This document shows, piece by piece, positions 54,662-63,763 of a DNA stretch of 64,000 nucleotides. The translations under genes and the position numbers were made by a program. This DNA comes from Bacillota bacterium (GTDB lineage Bacteria > Bacillota > Clostridia > Christensenellales > Aristaeellaceae): contig JAEWSC010000056.1 in assembly GCA_023398575.1 (NCBI GenBank), forward strand, positions 1 through 64,000. The letters are read 5' to 3'. Every line of letters starts with the position of its first letter. Position 1 is the first letter of the stretch. The notes under the pieces are model-generated. The model ran no database searches and was not told the origin of the DNA. It saw only the letters and a list, made by a program, of their open reading frames with translations.

Positions 54662-55570
54662 TTAAGCCTTGATTGCGCCAATCATGATCCCCTTGACGAA
54701 ATATCGCTGCAGGAATGGGAAAACGCACATAATAGGCGCCATGGTTACAATAACAGCACCCATCTTGATTCCTGTGGAAAATGTAGACTGTGTAAGGGCA
54801 GATTGGGAAGCCATCACCGTCTTTTCTGCGCTTGCCTCCAATACCATGTTGCGCAGTACAAGTTGCAGCGGTATCATGCTGTTTTTGCGTATAAAGATCA
54901 TGGCGTTAAACCATTCGTTCCACCGATCAACACTATAAAACAAGACCATTGTAGCAATTATAGGCATAGACAGTGGCAGTACGATTTGTGCTAGAATACG
55001 CCACTCGCTGGCACCGTCGAGACGACCTGATTCTAGCAGAGAATCAGGAATTGTGGAAAAGTAGCTTCGCATAATGATCATGTAGAAGTTGTTGACACCA
55101 TACGCCAGTATGACTGACCATATTTTATTCGTTAGCTTCAATTCAAGCATCAGCAGGTATAGAGGTACGATACCGCCATTAAAGAGCATAGTAAACAAAA
55201 TGGCATAGGTGAAAAATTTTTTAAGGGGATATGCAGGTCTGCTTAATGCATAGGCAACGCTTGTGCTCAAGAACATGTTCAACGGAACGCCCAAAATTAA
55301 GATCGTCAGCGTTGTGCGGTATCCAGTCCAAATCCTTCCATCCTGAAAGAGGGTTTTGTAATTATCAAGAGTAGGCATAGCGGGAAAAAGCATGAGCGGT
55401 GAATCCATATACTCCTTAGGCGTTGCAAAAGAGGCTGCCAGCACATTGACAAAGGGCAGCACAATGACCAAAGCCCATAACAGCAGAATTGTTAGGAGGA
55501 TCGCATCCATTAACTGAAAGCGGTCACGCATTCCGCGCTTTACAGTTTTTATTTTCGCAGTGCTAATCAT
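54662..55570 (-). CDS. YtcP-type sugar ABC permease
   Basis: 302 residues, six transmembrane helices. ATG 55570 shares its A with the stop of the LplB-type gene (TAATG), so the two are translationally coupled. The loop LLESGRLDGASEWRILAQIVLP and the C-terminus FPFLQRYFVKGIMIGAIKA are YtcP/MalG-type marks. It completes the third importer in the window, made of SBP, LplB-type and this permease. No ATPase gene accompanies it. Confidence 0.92.
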   Translation of the reverse strand: MISTAKIKTVKRGMRDRFQLMDAILLTILLLWALVIVLPFVNVLAASFATPKEYMDSPLMLFPAMPTLDNYKTLFQDGRIWTGYRTTLTILILGVPLNMFLSTSVAYALSRPAYPLKKFFTYAILFTMLFNGGIVPLYLLMLELKLTNKIWSVILAYGVNNFYMIIMRSYFSTIPDSLLESGRLDGASEWRILAQIVLPLSMPIIATMVLFYSVDRWNEWFNAMIFIRKNSMIPLQLVLRNMVLEASAEKTVMASQSALTQSTFSTGIKMGAVIVTMAPIMCVFPFLQRYFVKGIMIGAIKA

Positions 55571-56502
55571 TAAAATAATCCCTCCCCACCCATAAACTTT
55601 GCCAGCCGGTCTGCGCCAAGCAGCAACGAGAAATTGATAAGAGACTTAAACAAACTGATGGATGCGGAAAAGGAAAAATCGGATGCGGATTGAAAGGTGA
55701 CGCGGTAGATATACATATCCAACGTCTCCGCAACTTTCATTGTGGCCGGATTGCTCAGATTAAAGATCTGCTCAAACCCTGTTGTCATGATAAAACCAAC
55801 CTGCAAAATGAGCATGACGATGGCAGTATTACGTATACCGGGAAGCGTGATATGAAGTACTCTTTGTATGCGGGACGCACCATCGATTTCCGCAGCTTCA
55901 TACTGCTCTTGATCTATACCGGCAATGGAGGCCATGTAGATAATGGCAGTCCATCCGGCTGTTTTCCAGATAGCAGTGATATATACCATTGGCTGGAAGT
56001 AACTTGGGGTACCAAGAAAACTAACTGCCTCACCGCCAAGCAGCCGTATAATAGAATTGGCAAGACCTGTGTGACCTAAGACGTTGATCATGATGCTGGA
56101 TACAACAACCCAGGAAAGAAAGTGCGGGAATGTAAAAATGGATTGAACAATCTTTTTTGATCGTCCGATTCGCACCTCATTAATGGCTAACGCCAGTAAA
56201 ATTGGAACGGGAAATTCAAAGATAAAACGGCCGGCATTAATCCAGAATGTTCTAAACAGGGAATCAATAAAAGCAGGGTCTCTAAACACATACTCGAAGT
56301 TCAGAAATCCAACCCAAGGGCTTCCAAATATGCCTAGCTTTGCTTTGTATGTCTTAAATGCAAGCGAAAGGCCCAAGATGGGAATGTAGGCAAAAATCGC
56401 GTACCAGGCCGCGCCAGGCAGGAGTAATAAATACACCTGCTTATTCATCCTAATGCCGGACCAGAAGCGCCTGAATCCGGATTGCTTTGCCTTTTTCTCC
56501 AC
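55570..56502 (-). CDS. LplB-type sugar ABC permease
   Basis: 310 residues, six transmembrane helices after a basic N-terminus (MEKKAKQSGFRRF). AYIPILGLSLAFKTYKAKLG and the EAA loop YEAAEIDGASRIQRVLHITLP are LplB-type; the end ADRLAKFMGGEGLF also fits. It lies 141 bases downstream of its SBP gene, across a long hairpin, and is coupled to the YtcP-type gene. It probably imports a xylose-containing or related oligosaccharide, given the nearby GH43; this is inference. Confidence 0.92.
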   Translation of the reverse strand: MEKKAKQSGFRRFWSGIRMNKQVYLLLLPGAAWYAIFAYIPILGLSLAFKTYKAKLGIFGSPWVGFLNFEYVFRDPAFIDSLFRTFWINAGRFIFEFPVPILLALAINEVRIGRSKKIVQSIFTFPHFLSWVVVSSIMINVLGHTGLANSIIRLLGGEAVSFLGTPSYFQPMVYITAIWKTAGWTAIIYMASIAGIDQEQYEAAEIDGASRIQRVLHITLPGIRNTAIVMLILQVGFIMTTGFEQIFNLSNPATMKVAETLDMYIYRVTFQSASDFSFSASISLFKSLINFSLLLGADRLAKFMGGEGLF

Positions 56503-56550
56503 GGGAATGCTTCATCTCCTTTGCCGTTAAATGGTCCGGCTAACCTTTAA

Positions 56551-56615
56551 GAGAACCGGGGCGGCGCCAGCCGGTAAATGTATCGCCGGCTTTTTGCGCA
56601 ACCGCCCCGATTCTC
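56551..56615 (-). terminator. long hairpin between SBP and permease genes
   Basis: GAGAACCGGGGCGG (56551-56564) pairs with CCGCCCCGATTCTC (56602-56615) at 13 of 14 positions, and an inner AGCCGG/CCGGCT stem can form. It lies directly after the SBP stop inside the operon, so partial termination or SBP mRNA stabilisation is likely. Confidence 0.6.
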
Positions 56616-56643
56616 CTGTCAAATAGCTGTAGACCTTTACAGA

Positions 56644-58239
56644 TTAATTTGCCTTAGCGTTTAGCTCATCCAGAACGGGCTGAACCAGCGGCATTTGAGA
56701 ATCGATCCAGGCATGCCAGTTGGCCTCAAGGTTTTCCAAACTGGTGGCGTTTGTAACCAGATTGGCAAACTCCGTCTTGTAGTCGAAAGCGATCTTGCGG
56801 CGAGCGGGGGAGTCGTGGGTATAAACGGTCCAATCTACTTCAGAGAAGGATTCAGGGGTGCCCATTTCGACACGGTTGGCATATAGCTTTTTGGACAAAT
56901 CACGGTAGTAGGGCAGCACATTGGGGTTATCAAAGCTGAAATCGTCCCACAGCTTCAAGTTGAGCATGAAGTAGCCGCCGATGCCGGGATACTTTCCGGT
57001 GGCACCTTCCAATGGCATGCCTTCAGGCAGCAGGTTGATCATCTGACCGTTTTCGATCTTATAGTCTTCGCCTTCAAACCCTGCGACCTGAACTTGGAAG
57101 CCTTCGGGCGTGCAGCCGTAGTCGATCCAATCCATCAACCGTTCAAATTTTGCATCGTCAATATCGGGGTTAAAGCATAGTGCGCCCCAATAGTTGATCA
57201 GGTCGCGTTGGTGGTAATGACCGTCTTCGCCCAGCACGTTGGCCACATGAACAACTTCTTTGGCATCCAAGCCAAGGCTCTTGCCAAATCTGGCTTCCAG
57301 GTCCAGCTGCATGCCGGTGCTGGTACCGCCCATGTAAGAAGCGCCGGCCACGCCCGCGATGCGGAACATATCCCAGTCATCTTCGTTCTTGATGCTGTAG
57401 AATTCAGGGCTGAGCAGGCCGTCTTTATAGGCTTGGTAGTAGAGCTTCAGGCCTTCCAGGGTATCGTCGCTGGCAAAGCCCCACTTATACTGGCCGTCGG
57501 TATCCTTGTAGAAGGTATCATAATAGGTACTGTTGTGGTAGATGAATGTACGCATAGCGTATTCGGGCTTCATCGCCAGGGGAACCAGGTTGATACCCAG
57601 CTTGCCGGGATCCTTTTCCTTGACCAGGCGGGCATATTCCATCAATTCGCTGATTTTGTAAGCATCTTTGATGGGGAAGCCAACCGCATCGGCCCAATCC
57701 TTGCGGATATGAATGCTCATGTGGTTAGGCAGCGGGCTGCCAGGAAGATTTACGTCAAAACGTGCCCTGGGCAGGAAGTATACGCCGCCAAAGGCCTGTT
57801 CCATCTGCGGGCCGAGGGTGGTCTTGTCAAACACGGCGGCAGCATTCGGCCAACGCTCACGCCAGTCGTCGGGCATCTTTTTTAGCAGGCCCTGCTCCGC
57901 AAAGCTGGCAGCATCGGGATAGGTGGATGTGCCAAAATTGAACACGGCCACATCGGGCATATCCTGGGTGCTGATCCAGATGCGCAGCATTTCGTTCCAG
58001 TTATCCCAGGTCAGGCCGGCAATTTCAATATCCACATTGTAACGATCGGTCCAGAACTTCACGTATTTATCGCCGGCGGTGTAATCATACCCCTCGATCG
58101 GGCCAACGTTGGCGATAGAGACAGTCATCCTCTGTGAATAGTCGGGGTTTGACGCCAGGGCTGTGCTGATAGGGGCCATCATTGCAAGCATCATGATGAT
58201 CGCCATTATCAGGGGGAACCAGGTATGTGTTTTCCTCAT
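56644..58239 (-). CDS. ABC importer solute-binding protein (LplA-like)
   Basis: 531 residues; ATG 58239 with AAGGAG upstream. Signal peptide MAIIMMLAMMAPISTALA then SNPDYS, with no lipobox. Mature motifs include RIWISTQDMPDVAVFNFG, GGVYFLPRARFD, HMSIHIRKDWADAVG and WIDYGCTPEGFQ, typical of long SBPs linked to LplB/YtcP permeases. It heads the third importer operon. The next gene upstream is an AraC regulator on the same strand, 372 bases away. The ligand is probably the oligosaccharide processed by the GH43 enzyme; this is inference. Confidence 0.9.
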   Translation of the reverse strand: MRKTHTWFPLIMAIIMMLAMMAPISTALASNPDYSQRMTVSIANVGPIEGYDYTAGDKYVKFWTDRYNVDIEIAGLTWDNWNEMLRIWISTQDMPDVAVFNFGTSTYPDAASFAEQGLLKKMPDDWRERWPNAAAVFDKTTLGPQMEQAFGGVYFLPRARFDVNLPGSPLPNHMSIHIRKDWADAVGFPIKDAYKISELMEYARLVKEKDPGKLGINLVPLAMKPEYAMRTFIYHNSTYYDTFYKDTDGQYKWGFASDDTLEGLKLYYQAYKDGLLSPEFYSIKNEDDWDMFRIAGVAGASYMGGTSTGMQLDLEARFGKSLGLDAKEVVHVANVLGEDGHYHQRDLINYWGALCFNPDIDDAKFERLMDWIDYGCTPEGFQVQVAGFEGEDYKIENGQMINLLPEGMPLEGATGKYPGIGGYFMLNLKLWDDFSFDNPNVLPYYRDLSKKLYANRVEMGTPESFSEVDWTVYTHDSPARRKIAFDYKTEFANLVTNATSLENLEANWHAWIDSQMPLVQPVLDELNAKAN

Positions 58240-58611
58240 GTGCAGTTCTCCTTTTCATCATTTCTTGAAGAGAATTTGTATCTCTTACCAGACTGTTTCA
58301 ACCCTACGAAACTAGGGGCCCTTGCTCATCAACGCTTTGATGAAACGGATGAGTGTGTTGGCGGGGTTACAGTATGCAGCAAAACCTATATGCTGCGTGC
58401 CGATAAATGGGAGCGGTTCCATTTTTCGCGAACAGTTCACGGAATCTTTCTATCCTCAAGATCCTACGCTTATCAAATCGGCCCCAACCAGGTATTATTA
58501 TATGGAAAACTCATGTCTATAGAAATATTATAAGCAATTGTACCAATTAATCAATGATGTATCTGCTACAGATTATGATTTTTCCTCTGATGGAACACCA
58601 GCGCATGGTGG
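58240..58611. other. SBP upstream region without a supported gene
   Basis: It contains the SBP ribosome binding site and presumably its promoter: TTGAAA on the minus strand near 58300 with a poor -10. A plus-strand frame through 58533 has no start signal or family resemblance. Confidence 0.4.
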
Positions 58612-59406
58612 CTAGTTCTCATAGGTTCGCAGCCGATTCTGGCTCCCTTCCTCTATCTGCTGCGCTTTTGAGCGGTATCCGCGAGGCGTTATGCCGGTTA
58701 CCTTTTTAAATTGCCTGTAAAAATGCTCTGCACTGCGATAACCACACCGTGTAATAACTTCTGCAATACTGCATGTACTATTTTGAAGATACTTTTTTGC
58801 CAGGGTGATGCGGCTGACAATCACATCTTCCATGCAAGAAACGCCAAAAATATTCTTGTAGGTGCTCTCCAGATGTCCGGCACTTATGCATAGCATATCC
58901 GACATCAGTTTTATTGACCATTGCTCATCTGGCCTGGAATAAATGTCTCTTTTCAAATCATGAACAGATTTGTATAGATGCGTTTTGGGCTTGAGTTCAT
59001 AGATTTGAGACAATTTATTGAATAACACCTGCATTAATTTATCTATACTGATTTCTTTTAAAATGCCATCACTTGTATGCTCTACAGCCATCAAATGGAA
59101 CAGGCTGTGGTAATAATCCGGATCTGAAATAGCAACTGGCATGCCAAATGGTAAATTGGAACTGGTTATATAGGTTTCATCTGTGGAAAAGCAGATATAA
59201 TCAAGGCGGAGTGCTTCATCGTAAGTATGTAGATTAATGATCTGCCTTGGCTTGTATAGAACAATACAGTTGGGAGGGTACTCAACATCACTGCCATTGA
59301 TACAGAATGTGCAGCCTGTTCGTGTCAGCATGATAAGCCAGGAGTTGTTACAGGCAAAGTCTGCTTTATATACGCATTCAAGTGCCATGTGTTCAATTCG
59401 AAGCAT
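58612..59406 (-). CDS. AraC-family transcriptional regulator
   Basis: 264 residues from ATG 59406 (MLRIEHMALE), eight bases after GGAGGA; the ATG five codons upstream overlaps that site. The N-terminal cupin-like sensor has the usual beta-strand pattern (CTFCINGSDVEYPPNCIVLY, RQIINLHTYDE). C-terminal DNA-binding domain: IKLMSDMLCISAGHLESTYK and IAEVITRCGYRSAEHFYRQFK, then GITPRGYRSKAQQ. It lies 186 bases downstream of GH43 and upstream of the SBP-permease operon on the same strand. It therefore probably activates that importer and perhaps GH43 in response to a pentose-containing sugar. Confidence 0.9.
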   Translation of the reverse strand: MLRIEHMALECVYKADFACNNSWLIMLTRTGCTFCINGSDVEYPPNCIVLYKPRQIINLHTYDEALRLDYICFSTDETYITSSNLPFGMPVAISDPDYYHSLFHLMAVEHTSDGILKEISIDKLMQVLFNKLSQIYELKPKTHLYKSVHDLKRDIYSRPDEQWSIKLMSDMLCISAGHLESTYKNIFGVSCMEDVIVSRITLAKKYLQNSTCSIAEVITRCGYRSAEHFYRQFKKVTGITPRGYRSKAQQIEEGSQNRLRTYEN

Positions 59407-59592
59407 AAGCTGTTCCTCCATATCTTCAATTATTTTTTCCTGTTATGGTGATTGCTTGGTTGCTATTGGAATCGCTCCCATTCCACTGCAGACTATTTAT
59501 TGCACTATCCATTTGTGGTATCAAGGAGGTTATGCCGGTCAGTTTCGCAATGGAATCCACAAAAATTGAGTTATGCGGTCAATTGCAGCTAT

Positions 59593-61236
59593 TTATTTGG
59601 CGGGCAGGTTTTCTTCATACCGGAACCAATCAAACTCCGCCCATTTTTGCATGGTATGGGTATCCTGAGCAAACATGCCAACAAATGCACCTGTAAAGCA
59701 ACCGCTTCGGCTGGCTTCATCAGAGAGCATACTCATATCCAGCACAGGTCCGATCTGGTGATATACGGCCGTATCTGTACTGTATTCAAAGACAAGTTCC
59801 GCGTTACGGATGTTGGCCCGTAGAAAAACGACCGCGTTTGAGGGTACACAGAAAGACGCTTCAAAAATCTGCATCCGCTTGTGCAAAAAGGCATACACCT
59901 TCAATTCGGATTCGCCGGATGCCTCATTATATGTCTTGTATAAACAATAATGACTATCACTGTCATAATAACAAGTAATCCCAGCCATGTGGTGATAATG
60001 CTCCGGCATAAAATGAAGAGAAGCAGTTACCTGCGCCTCAAAGGAGGTAAGGCGCCTGGCCAGAAGACTGACGTTATAGTTGCTGGAAAGGGACTGACGC
60101 CCGCGAAGGCGTAAAAGGCCTTTGCGGCTAGTAACATCAGCCCAATCAGGTGTGATCTCGTTGCGCGGCGTACAAAAGCAAAGATTAAGTTGCTCGTCGT
60201 CAAAATCGTACTGTACTGGTTCAGGGGGAAACGGATGGGCAGGCAACGCCGGTGCGGGTACTGTATCCTCCGGTAGATGGCTTCCAGATGCCATGGCGAG
60301 CCATCCGTCAGGCGTCCAGGTCATCTTTTGAATAGCGGTTTCCCGGCCCAGAATGCATCGAAGCTGGGGCAGTACCGGGCGTGCGCATAGGTGCGCCATA
60401 TACCACTCACCGTCTGTAGTATCTACCAGGCAGCCATGGCCTGCTTTTTGCAGCCTGATATGCGGATTATATCTCTCTGGCTGTAAAAAGTGTGCGTTTT
60501 CTGTGCCGCTGAAGTCTTCTGCAGCGCTGCTGAGAATTGGATTGTGGGGACAGGCTTCATATGGGCCTAAAATGGATGCTGATCTTGACAAGGCCACACA
60601 ATGACCATATCCAGTCCCACCTTCAGCTGTAAAAAGGTAATACCAGCCATCCTTTTTGAACAGATGCGCGCCTTCCACAAATCTTCGGGAAGTTGCACCA
60701 TGGCTGATTACGACCGGGTTTCCCACCAGCTTTTTTGCATTCATGTCAAACTGCTGGATTACAATGGAGCGCTTGTCAATGTTTTCAGGTCTGAAGTCCC
60801 TGTCTTTATTTAATATCCACTTTGTGCCGTCCTCATCATGGAATATGGAAGGATCAAATCCACTGGAATTGATATATAGAGGCTCGCTCCATTCCCCTCG
60901 TATGTCCTCGGTCCAAATCATGTAGTTTTCTACGTCAAACAACCAGGGATTTCGGTTTACCACTTTCGAATAGGCCAAATAGAAACGTCTCTCAGATTCA
61001 CAATAGCTCAGCCCTGGCGCCCAAACACCGCGGGATGGTTTTACGCCCGTAAGATCAACTTGCTTTCTTGACTTGAGCAGGTTGCCTATCTGGTGCCAAT
61101 GACATAGATCCTTGGAATGATAAAGTGGAACGCCGGGAAACCATTCAAAAGAGGATGTTACCATGTAAAAATTGCTGTCCACACGGATGATGGATGGGTC
61201 TGGATGAAACCCCGGAAGAACTGGATTATTAATCAA
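59593..61236 (-). CDS. GH43 beta-xylosidase/alpha-L-arabinofuranosidase
   Basis: 547 residues. The start is TTG 61236 (MINNPVLPGF), seven bases after AGGAGG; the frame further upstream overlaps that site. Five-bladed propeller with the three GH43 acids: base Asp13 in HPDPS, pKa modulator Asp128 in GFDPSIFHDEDG and acid Glu188 in RFVEGAHLF. A C-terminal beta-sandwich (from about 340) containing YNVSLLARRLTSFEAQV and CYYDSDSHYCLYKTY matches XynB-type beta-xylosidases. No signal peptide, so it acts on imported xylo-oligosaccharides or arabinosylated fragments. It sits 48 bases after the LacI gene and is probably cotranscribed with it. Confidence 0.93.
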   Translation of the reverse strand: MINNPVLPGFHPDPSIIRVDSNFYMVTSSFEWFPGVPLYHSKDLCHWHQIGNLLKSRKQVDLTGVKPSRGVWAPGLSYCESERRFYLAYSKVVNRNPWLFDVENYMIWTEDIRGEWSEPLYINSSGFDPSIFHDEDGTKWILNKDRDFRPENIDKRSIVIQQFDMNAKKLVGNPVVISHGATSRRFVEGAHLFKKDGWYYLFTAEGGTGYGHCVALSRSASILGPYEACPHNPILSSAAEDFSGTENAHFLQPERYNPHIRLQKAGHGCLVDTTDGEWYMAHLCARPVLPQLRCILGRETAIQKMTWTPDGWLAMASGSHLPEDTVPAPALPAHPFPPEPVQYDFDDEQLNLCFCTPRNEITPDWADVTSRKGLLRLRGRQSLSSNYNVSLLARRLTSFEAQVTASLHFMPEHYHHMAGITCYYDSDSHYCLYKTYNEASGESELKVYAFLHKRMQIFEASFCVPSNAVVFLRANIRNAELVFEYSTDTAVYHQIGPVLDMSMLSDEASRSGCFTGAFVGMFAQDTHTMQKWAEFDWFRYEENLPAK

Positions 61237-61283
61237 GCAAACGCCTCCTAACAAATTCTCTTAACGGCCACAGCCATACAAAA

Positions 61284-62321
61284 TCAGCTATTTGGCTGAT
61301 GTTTTTTTACGGTGTGGCCCTTATATAGCGTCATTGGGTACATAACCGGCTGGACGTCTTCTTCGTCAGAAAGCTTTTTAATAAGAAGTTCAGCTGCAAT
61401 CTTGCCAAGGTCGGAAACTGGCTGAGCCATCGTTGTCAAGTCTGGCAACAAGCCGGCCAAATCCATTTCGTTCGTCAGGTGATCAAAACCGGCAATCGAT
61501 AAATCATCAGGGATAGCTATTCCGGCTTCTTTGGCCGCAAGGTATCCTCCAAAGGCAGCCGCGTCATTCGCGAACAGTATGGCAGTAAATTCGGCGCTTT
61601 TTGACAACAAACGCTTCATGCACCAATAACCGTCTTCAAACATAAAGCCGCATGGTATAACATTGCTTTCCGTAAGTGGAATGCCTTCATCCTGCATGGC
61701 CTTCACAAAGCCCTCCATTCTGTCGCGGGCAATGCTGCCATCCAGCGGCCCAGAGGCGTGGAGAATGTTTACATGCCCCTGTTTTAACAGATATTTGGTG
61801 GCCTGATAAGCACCGTCAAAATTGTCTACATTCACACTTGTGATTCGCTTATCCTTCGTATGATTTTGTATGATCACAAATGGAATGCCAGAAGCAACAA
61901 GAAAGTCGATATCATCCGGCTGCAGGTCATTTTCCAAGGCGACGATCAGGCCGTCAACCCCTTTTTGAATGAGCGTCTTCAGATAGCGCTTGTGATCTTT
62001 TGTATAAGAGCGTAGCCTGATATTACTTTTGCTGTTAGCCAAAAGAATGCCATAACTCGTATTCTGTGACACGAACTGCTCTATACCGGCGTATATACCC
62101 GCCCAAAAGGGCTGCGTAATATTGTAAACCAGTATGCCAATGACATCATTGCGTTTGCTGGCCAAGGAGCGGGCTGCCGCATTGGGGATATAATTCATGC
62201 TTTCAATGATTTGCCGGATTGTTTGCCTTGTCTTTTCTTTCACACTGGGGTGATTGTTCAATACGCGCGACACTGTGGCACGGGACACACCCGCTTTACT
62301 TGCGATCTCATCAATGTTCAT
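61284..62321 (-). CDS. LacI-family transcriptional repressor
   Basis: 345 residues. HTH MNIDEIASKAGVSRATVSRV, hinge AARSLASKR, then the periplasmic-binding-like sensor (NDVIGILVYNITQPFW, GVDGLIVALEND, LLKQGHVNILHASGPLDG, AILFANDAAAFGGYLAA, LSIAGFDHLTNEM) in full length. It has its own promoter and an operator-like palindrome across the predicted start of transcription, suggesting autorepression. With GH43 only 48 bases downstream, LacI and GH43 probably share this control. The inducer is unknown, perhaps xylose or a xylo-oligosaccharide. Confidence 0.93.
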   Translation of the reverse strand: MNIDEIASKAGVSRATVSRVLNNHPSVKEKTRQTIRQIIESMNYIPNAAARSLASKRNDVIGILVYNITQPFWAGIYAGIEQFVSQNTSYGILLANSKSNIRLRSYTKDHKRYLKTLIQKGVDGLIVALENDLQPDDIDFLVASGIPFVIIQNHTKDKRITSVNVDNFDGAYQATKYLLKQGHVNILHASGPLDGSIARDRMEGFVKAMQDEGIPLTESNVIPCGFMFEDGYWCMKRLLSKSAEFTAILFANDAAAFGGYLAAKEAGIAIPDDLSIAGFDHLTNEMDLAGLLPDLTTMAQPVSDLGKIAAELLIKKLSDEEDVQPVMYPMTLYKGHTVKKHQPNS

Positions 62322-62390
62322 ATCGGATTCTCCTGATATGTTAATCGCGCATATCCTTTAACAGGAATGAATGTGAAAATTAAACGTCAA

Positions 62391-62403
62391 GGGAGCGCTT
62401 CCA
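62391..62403. promoter_or_regulatory. LacI-type operator
   Basis: GGGAGCGCTTCCA is a near-perfect palindrome around AGCGCT, the usual core of LacI/CcpA-family operators. It overlaps the predicted transcription start of the lacI-GH43 unit, the classic place for a repressor. CcpA could also use it. Confidence 0.65.
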
Positions 62404-62407
62404 TTAC

Positions 62408-62436
62408 ATATTACAATGTGCAAATGGCGCTGTCAA
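62408..62436 (-). promoter_or_regulatory. promoter of the lacI-GH43 unit
   Basis: Minus-strand TTGACA (62436-62431), 17-base spacer, TAATAT (62413-62408); the start codon is 87 bases downstream. The rest of the 62437-62625 gap shows no gene. Confidence 0.75.
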
Positions 62437-62625
62437 TATATTTTCATCAAGATATATGTGCACATTATTCAATATCACTTATCAAACGGAGAGAAAAATA
62501 CTTGTATGGTTGTGTACAATGATCCCATTTTTAATCAGGATCTATGGCATTGATGTGGAAGCGGTAACATTTTTCTACAACGCAAGAACGCTACTCTACA
62601 ATCGCTACACAGCAGGCGGCCTCCT

Positions 62626-63558
62626 TCAGCGGCAAATCTTTTCTTCACACCCCTCATAACTGACTCGCACTACGATACCATTGTCATAATTGCCAAATCC
62701 GCGGCCAAATACCGTCAACCCGCGGGATTCCGGTACTCCCTGCGGCACTGCAAGACGGAAGCGAATACGGCTCTGACTGTTGATGGAAAGATCATCGATC
62801 GTGATATCAGAAACCCTTTTCTGATCGAAATAGCACCCCGAATGGTTAATCGTCATTGCAAACAATGTGCCATACTGGTTGATGGAATGTATCCACCAGC
62901 TCGGGCTATATACTCCCTTCACGCCGCCGAAATCCCCTGGGCTTTGCCAAACCCCCAGCTCGATACCATTCATAGATACATGTATATCGCTCTTCCAATC
63001 ATTGCAATAGCTCGGTGCTTCAGACCCCAATTCTGCGTGCAGCATCAGTTCTGAAGGGCGTGTATTATCTGGCAGAAAATTTGGAATTTCATATTCCAAA
63101 TAGCCTGTTGTCAGCCAAACAACACGTGCCAGGTAATGTTCGGGATCGGAAAAGTACTGAGGTGTATCATACACACCAACAATCTTTGACTCTGTTGCCA
63201 GCCCGCAGGGCGATGATGCCTGGTAATCAATATACTGGCCAGGGGAAACCTCTGAATGGTATGCGTTTTGGGTTCCCTTCCGCTTGACAATATCAATCAA
63301 GAACTTTTCAGGTTTTACAATGCAGATTTTTTGTGTGCCGTGTTTGGCCACGCGGGTGACAACATCAATTAAGCCGCATTCCTCGAGCACACGGATATGC
63401 GCTGTCATTGCGCCATTGGTGATGGACAGCGCTTTGGCCAGGTCATTCAGGTTCATTCCATTTTCATCTGACAGCAGTTCAATAATTCTGACACGAACTT
63501 CAGAACTAAGCGCTTTACAAAGAGGTATCGCATCTTGAAGATTTCCAAAGAACATCAT
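62626..63558 (-). CDS. ArsR-type regulator with large C-terminal domain
   Basis: 310 residues from ATG 63558 (MMFFGNLQDA), with AGGAG upstream; the longer frame has no signal. Residues about 10-75 are a winged helix (CKALSSEVRVRIIELLSD, LNDLAKALSITNGAMTAHIRVLEECGL in segments) of the ArsR/Smtb type without the usual metal-binding Cys pair. The remaining 230 residues form a beta-rich domain with PGQYIDYQASSPCGLATESK, ELMLHAELGSEAPSYCNDW and VWQSPGDFGGVKG. I recognise it only as the C-terminal part of similar clostridial regulators, perhaps a sugar- or ligand-binding sandwich. It stands alone with its own promoter and may regulate the neighbouring sugar genes. Confidence 0.8.
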   Translation of the reverse strand: MMFFGNLQDAIPLCKALSSEVRVRIIELLSDENGMNLNDLAKALSITNGAMTAHIRVLEECGLIDVVTRVAKHGTQKICIVKPEKFLIDIVKRKGTQNAYHSEVSPGQYIDYQASSPCGLATESKIVGVYDTPQYFSDPEHYLARVVWLTTGYLEYEIPNFLPDNTRPSELMLHAELGSEAPSYCNDWKSDIHVSMNGIELGVWQSPGDFGGVKGVYSPSWWIHSINQYGTLFAMTINHSGCYFDQKRVSDITIDDLSINSQSRIRFRLAVPQGVPESRGLTVFGRGFGNYDNGIVVRVSYEGCEEKICR

Positions 63559-63589
63559 AGCGCTGCACTCTCCTATCTGTTTGAAACTA

Positions 63590-63618
63590 ATTGTAAAGTA
63601 TGGGGTTGGTTTAGGCAA
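63590..63618 (-). promoter_or_regulatory. promoter of the ArsR-type gene
   Basis: Minus-strand TTGCCT (63618-63613), 17-base spacer, TACAAT (63595-63590), 32 bases before the start codon. Confidence 0.55.
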
Positions 63619-63734
63619 GCAATGGCACAACATTTGAGAATATCATTCGATGTTTACTTAAAACGAAACATTATATATGCCATTACTTTATCTCTTCATA
63701 TATCGCTTCATACATATTTAATCTGTCATGGTGC

Positions 63735-63763
63735 TTGCGATTGAGCTTTGTGAAATATATAAT
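63735..63763 (+). promoter_or_regulatory. promoter of a gene running off the window
   Basis: TTGCGA (63735-63740), 17-base spacer, TATAAT (63758-63763) on the plus strand. About 125 bases later GGAGAGGAG precedes TTG 63890, but that frame closes after about 27 codons. I see no complete gene between 63619 and 64000. Confidence 0.5.
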
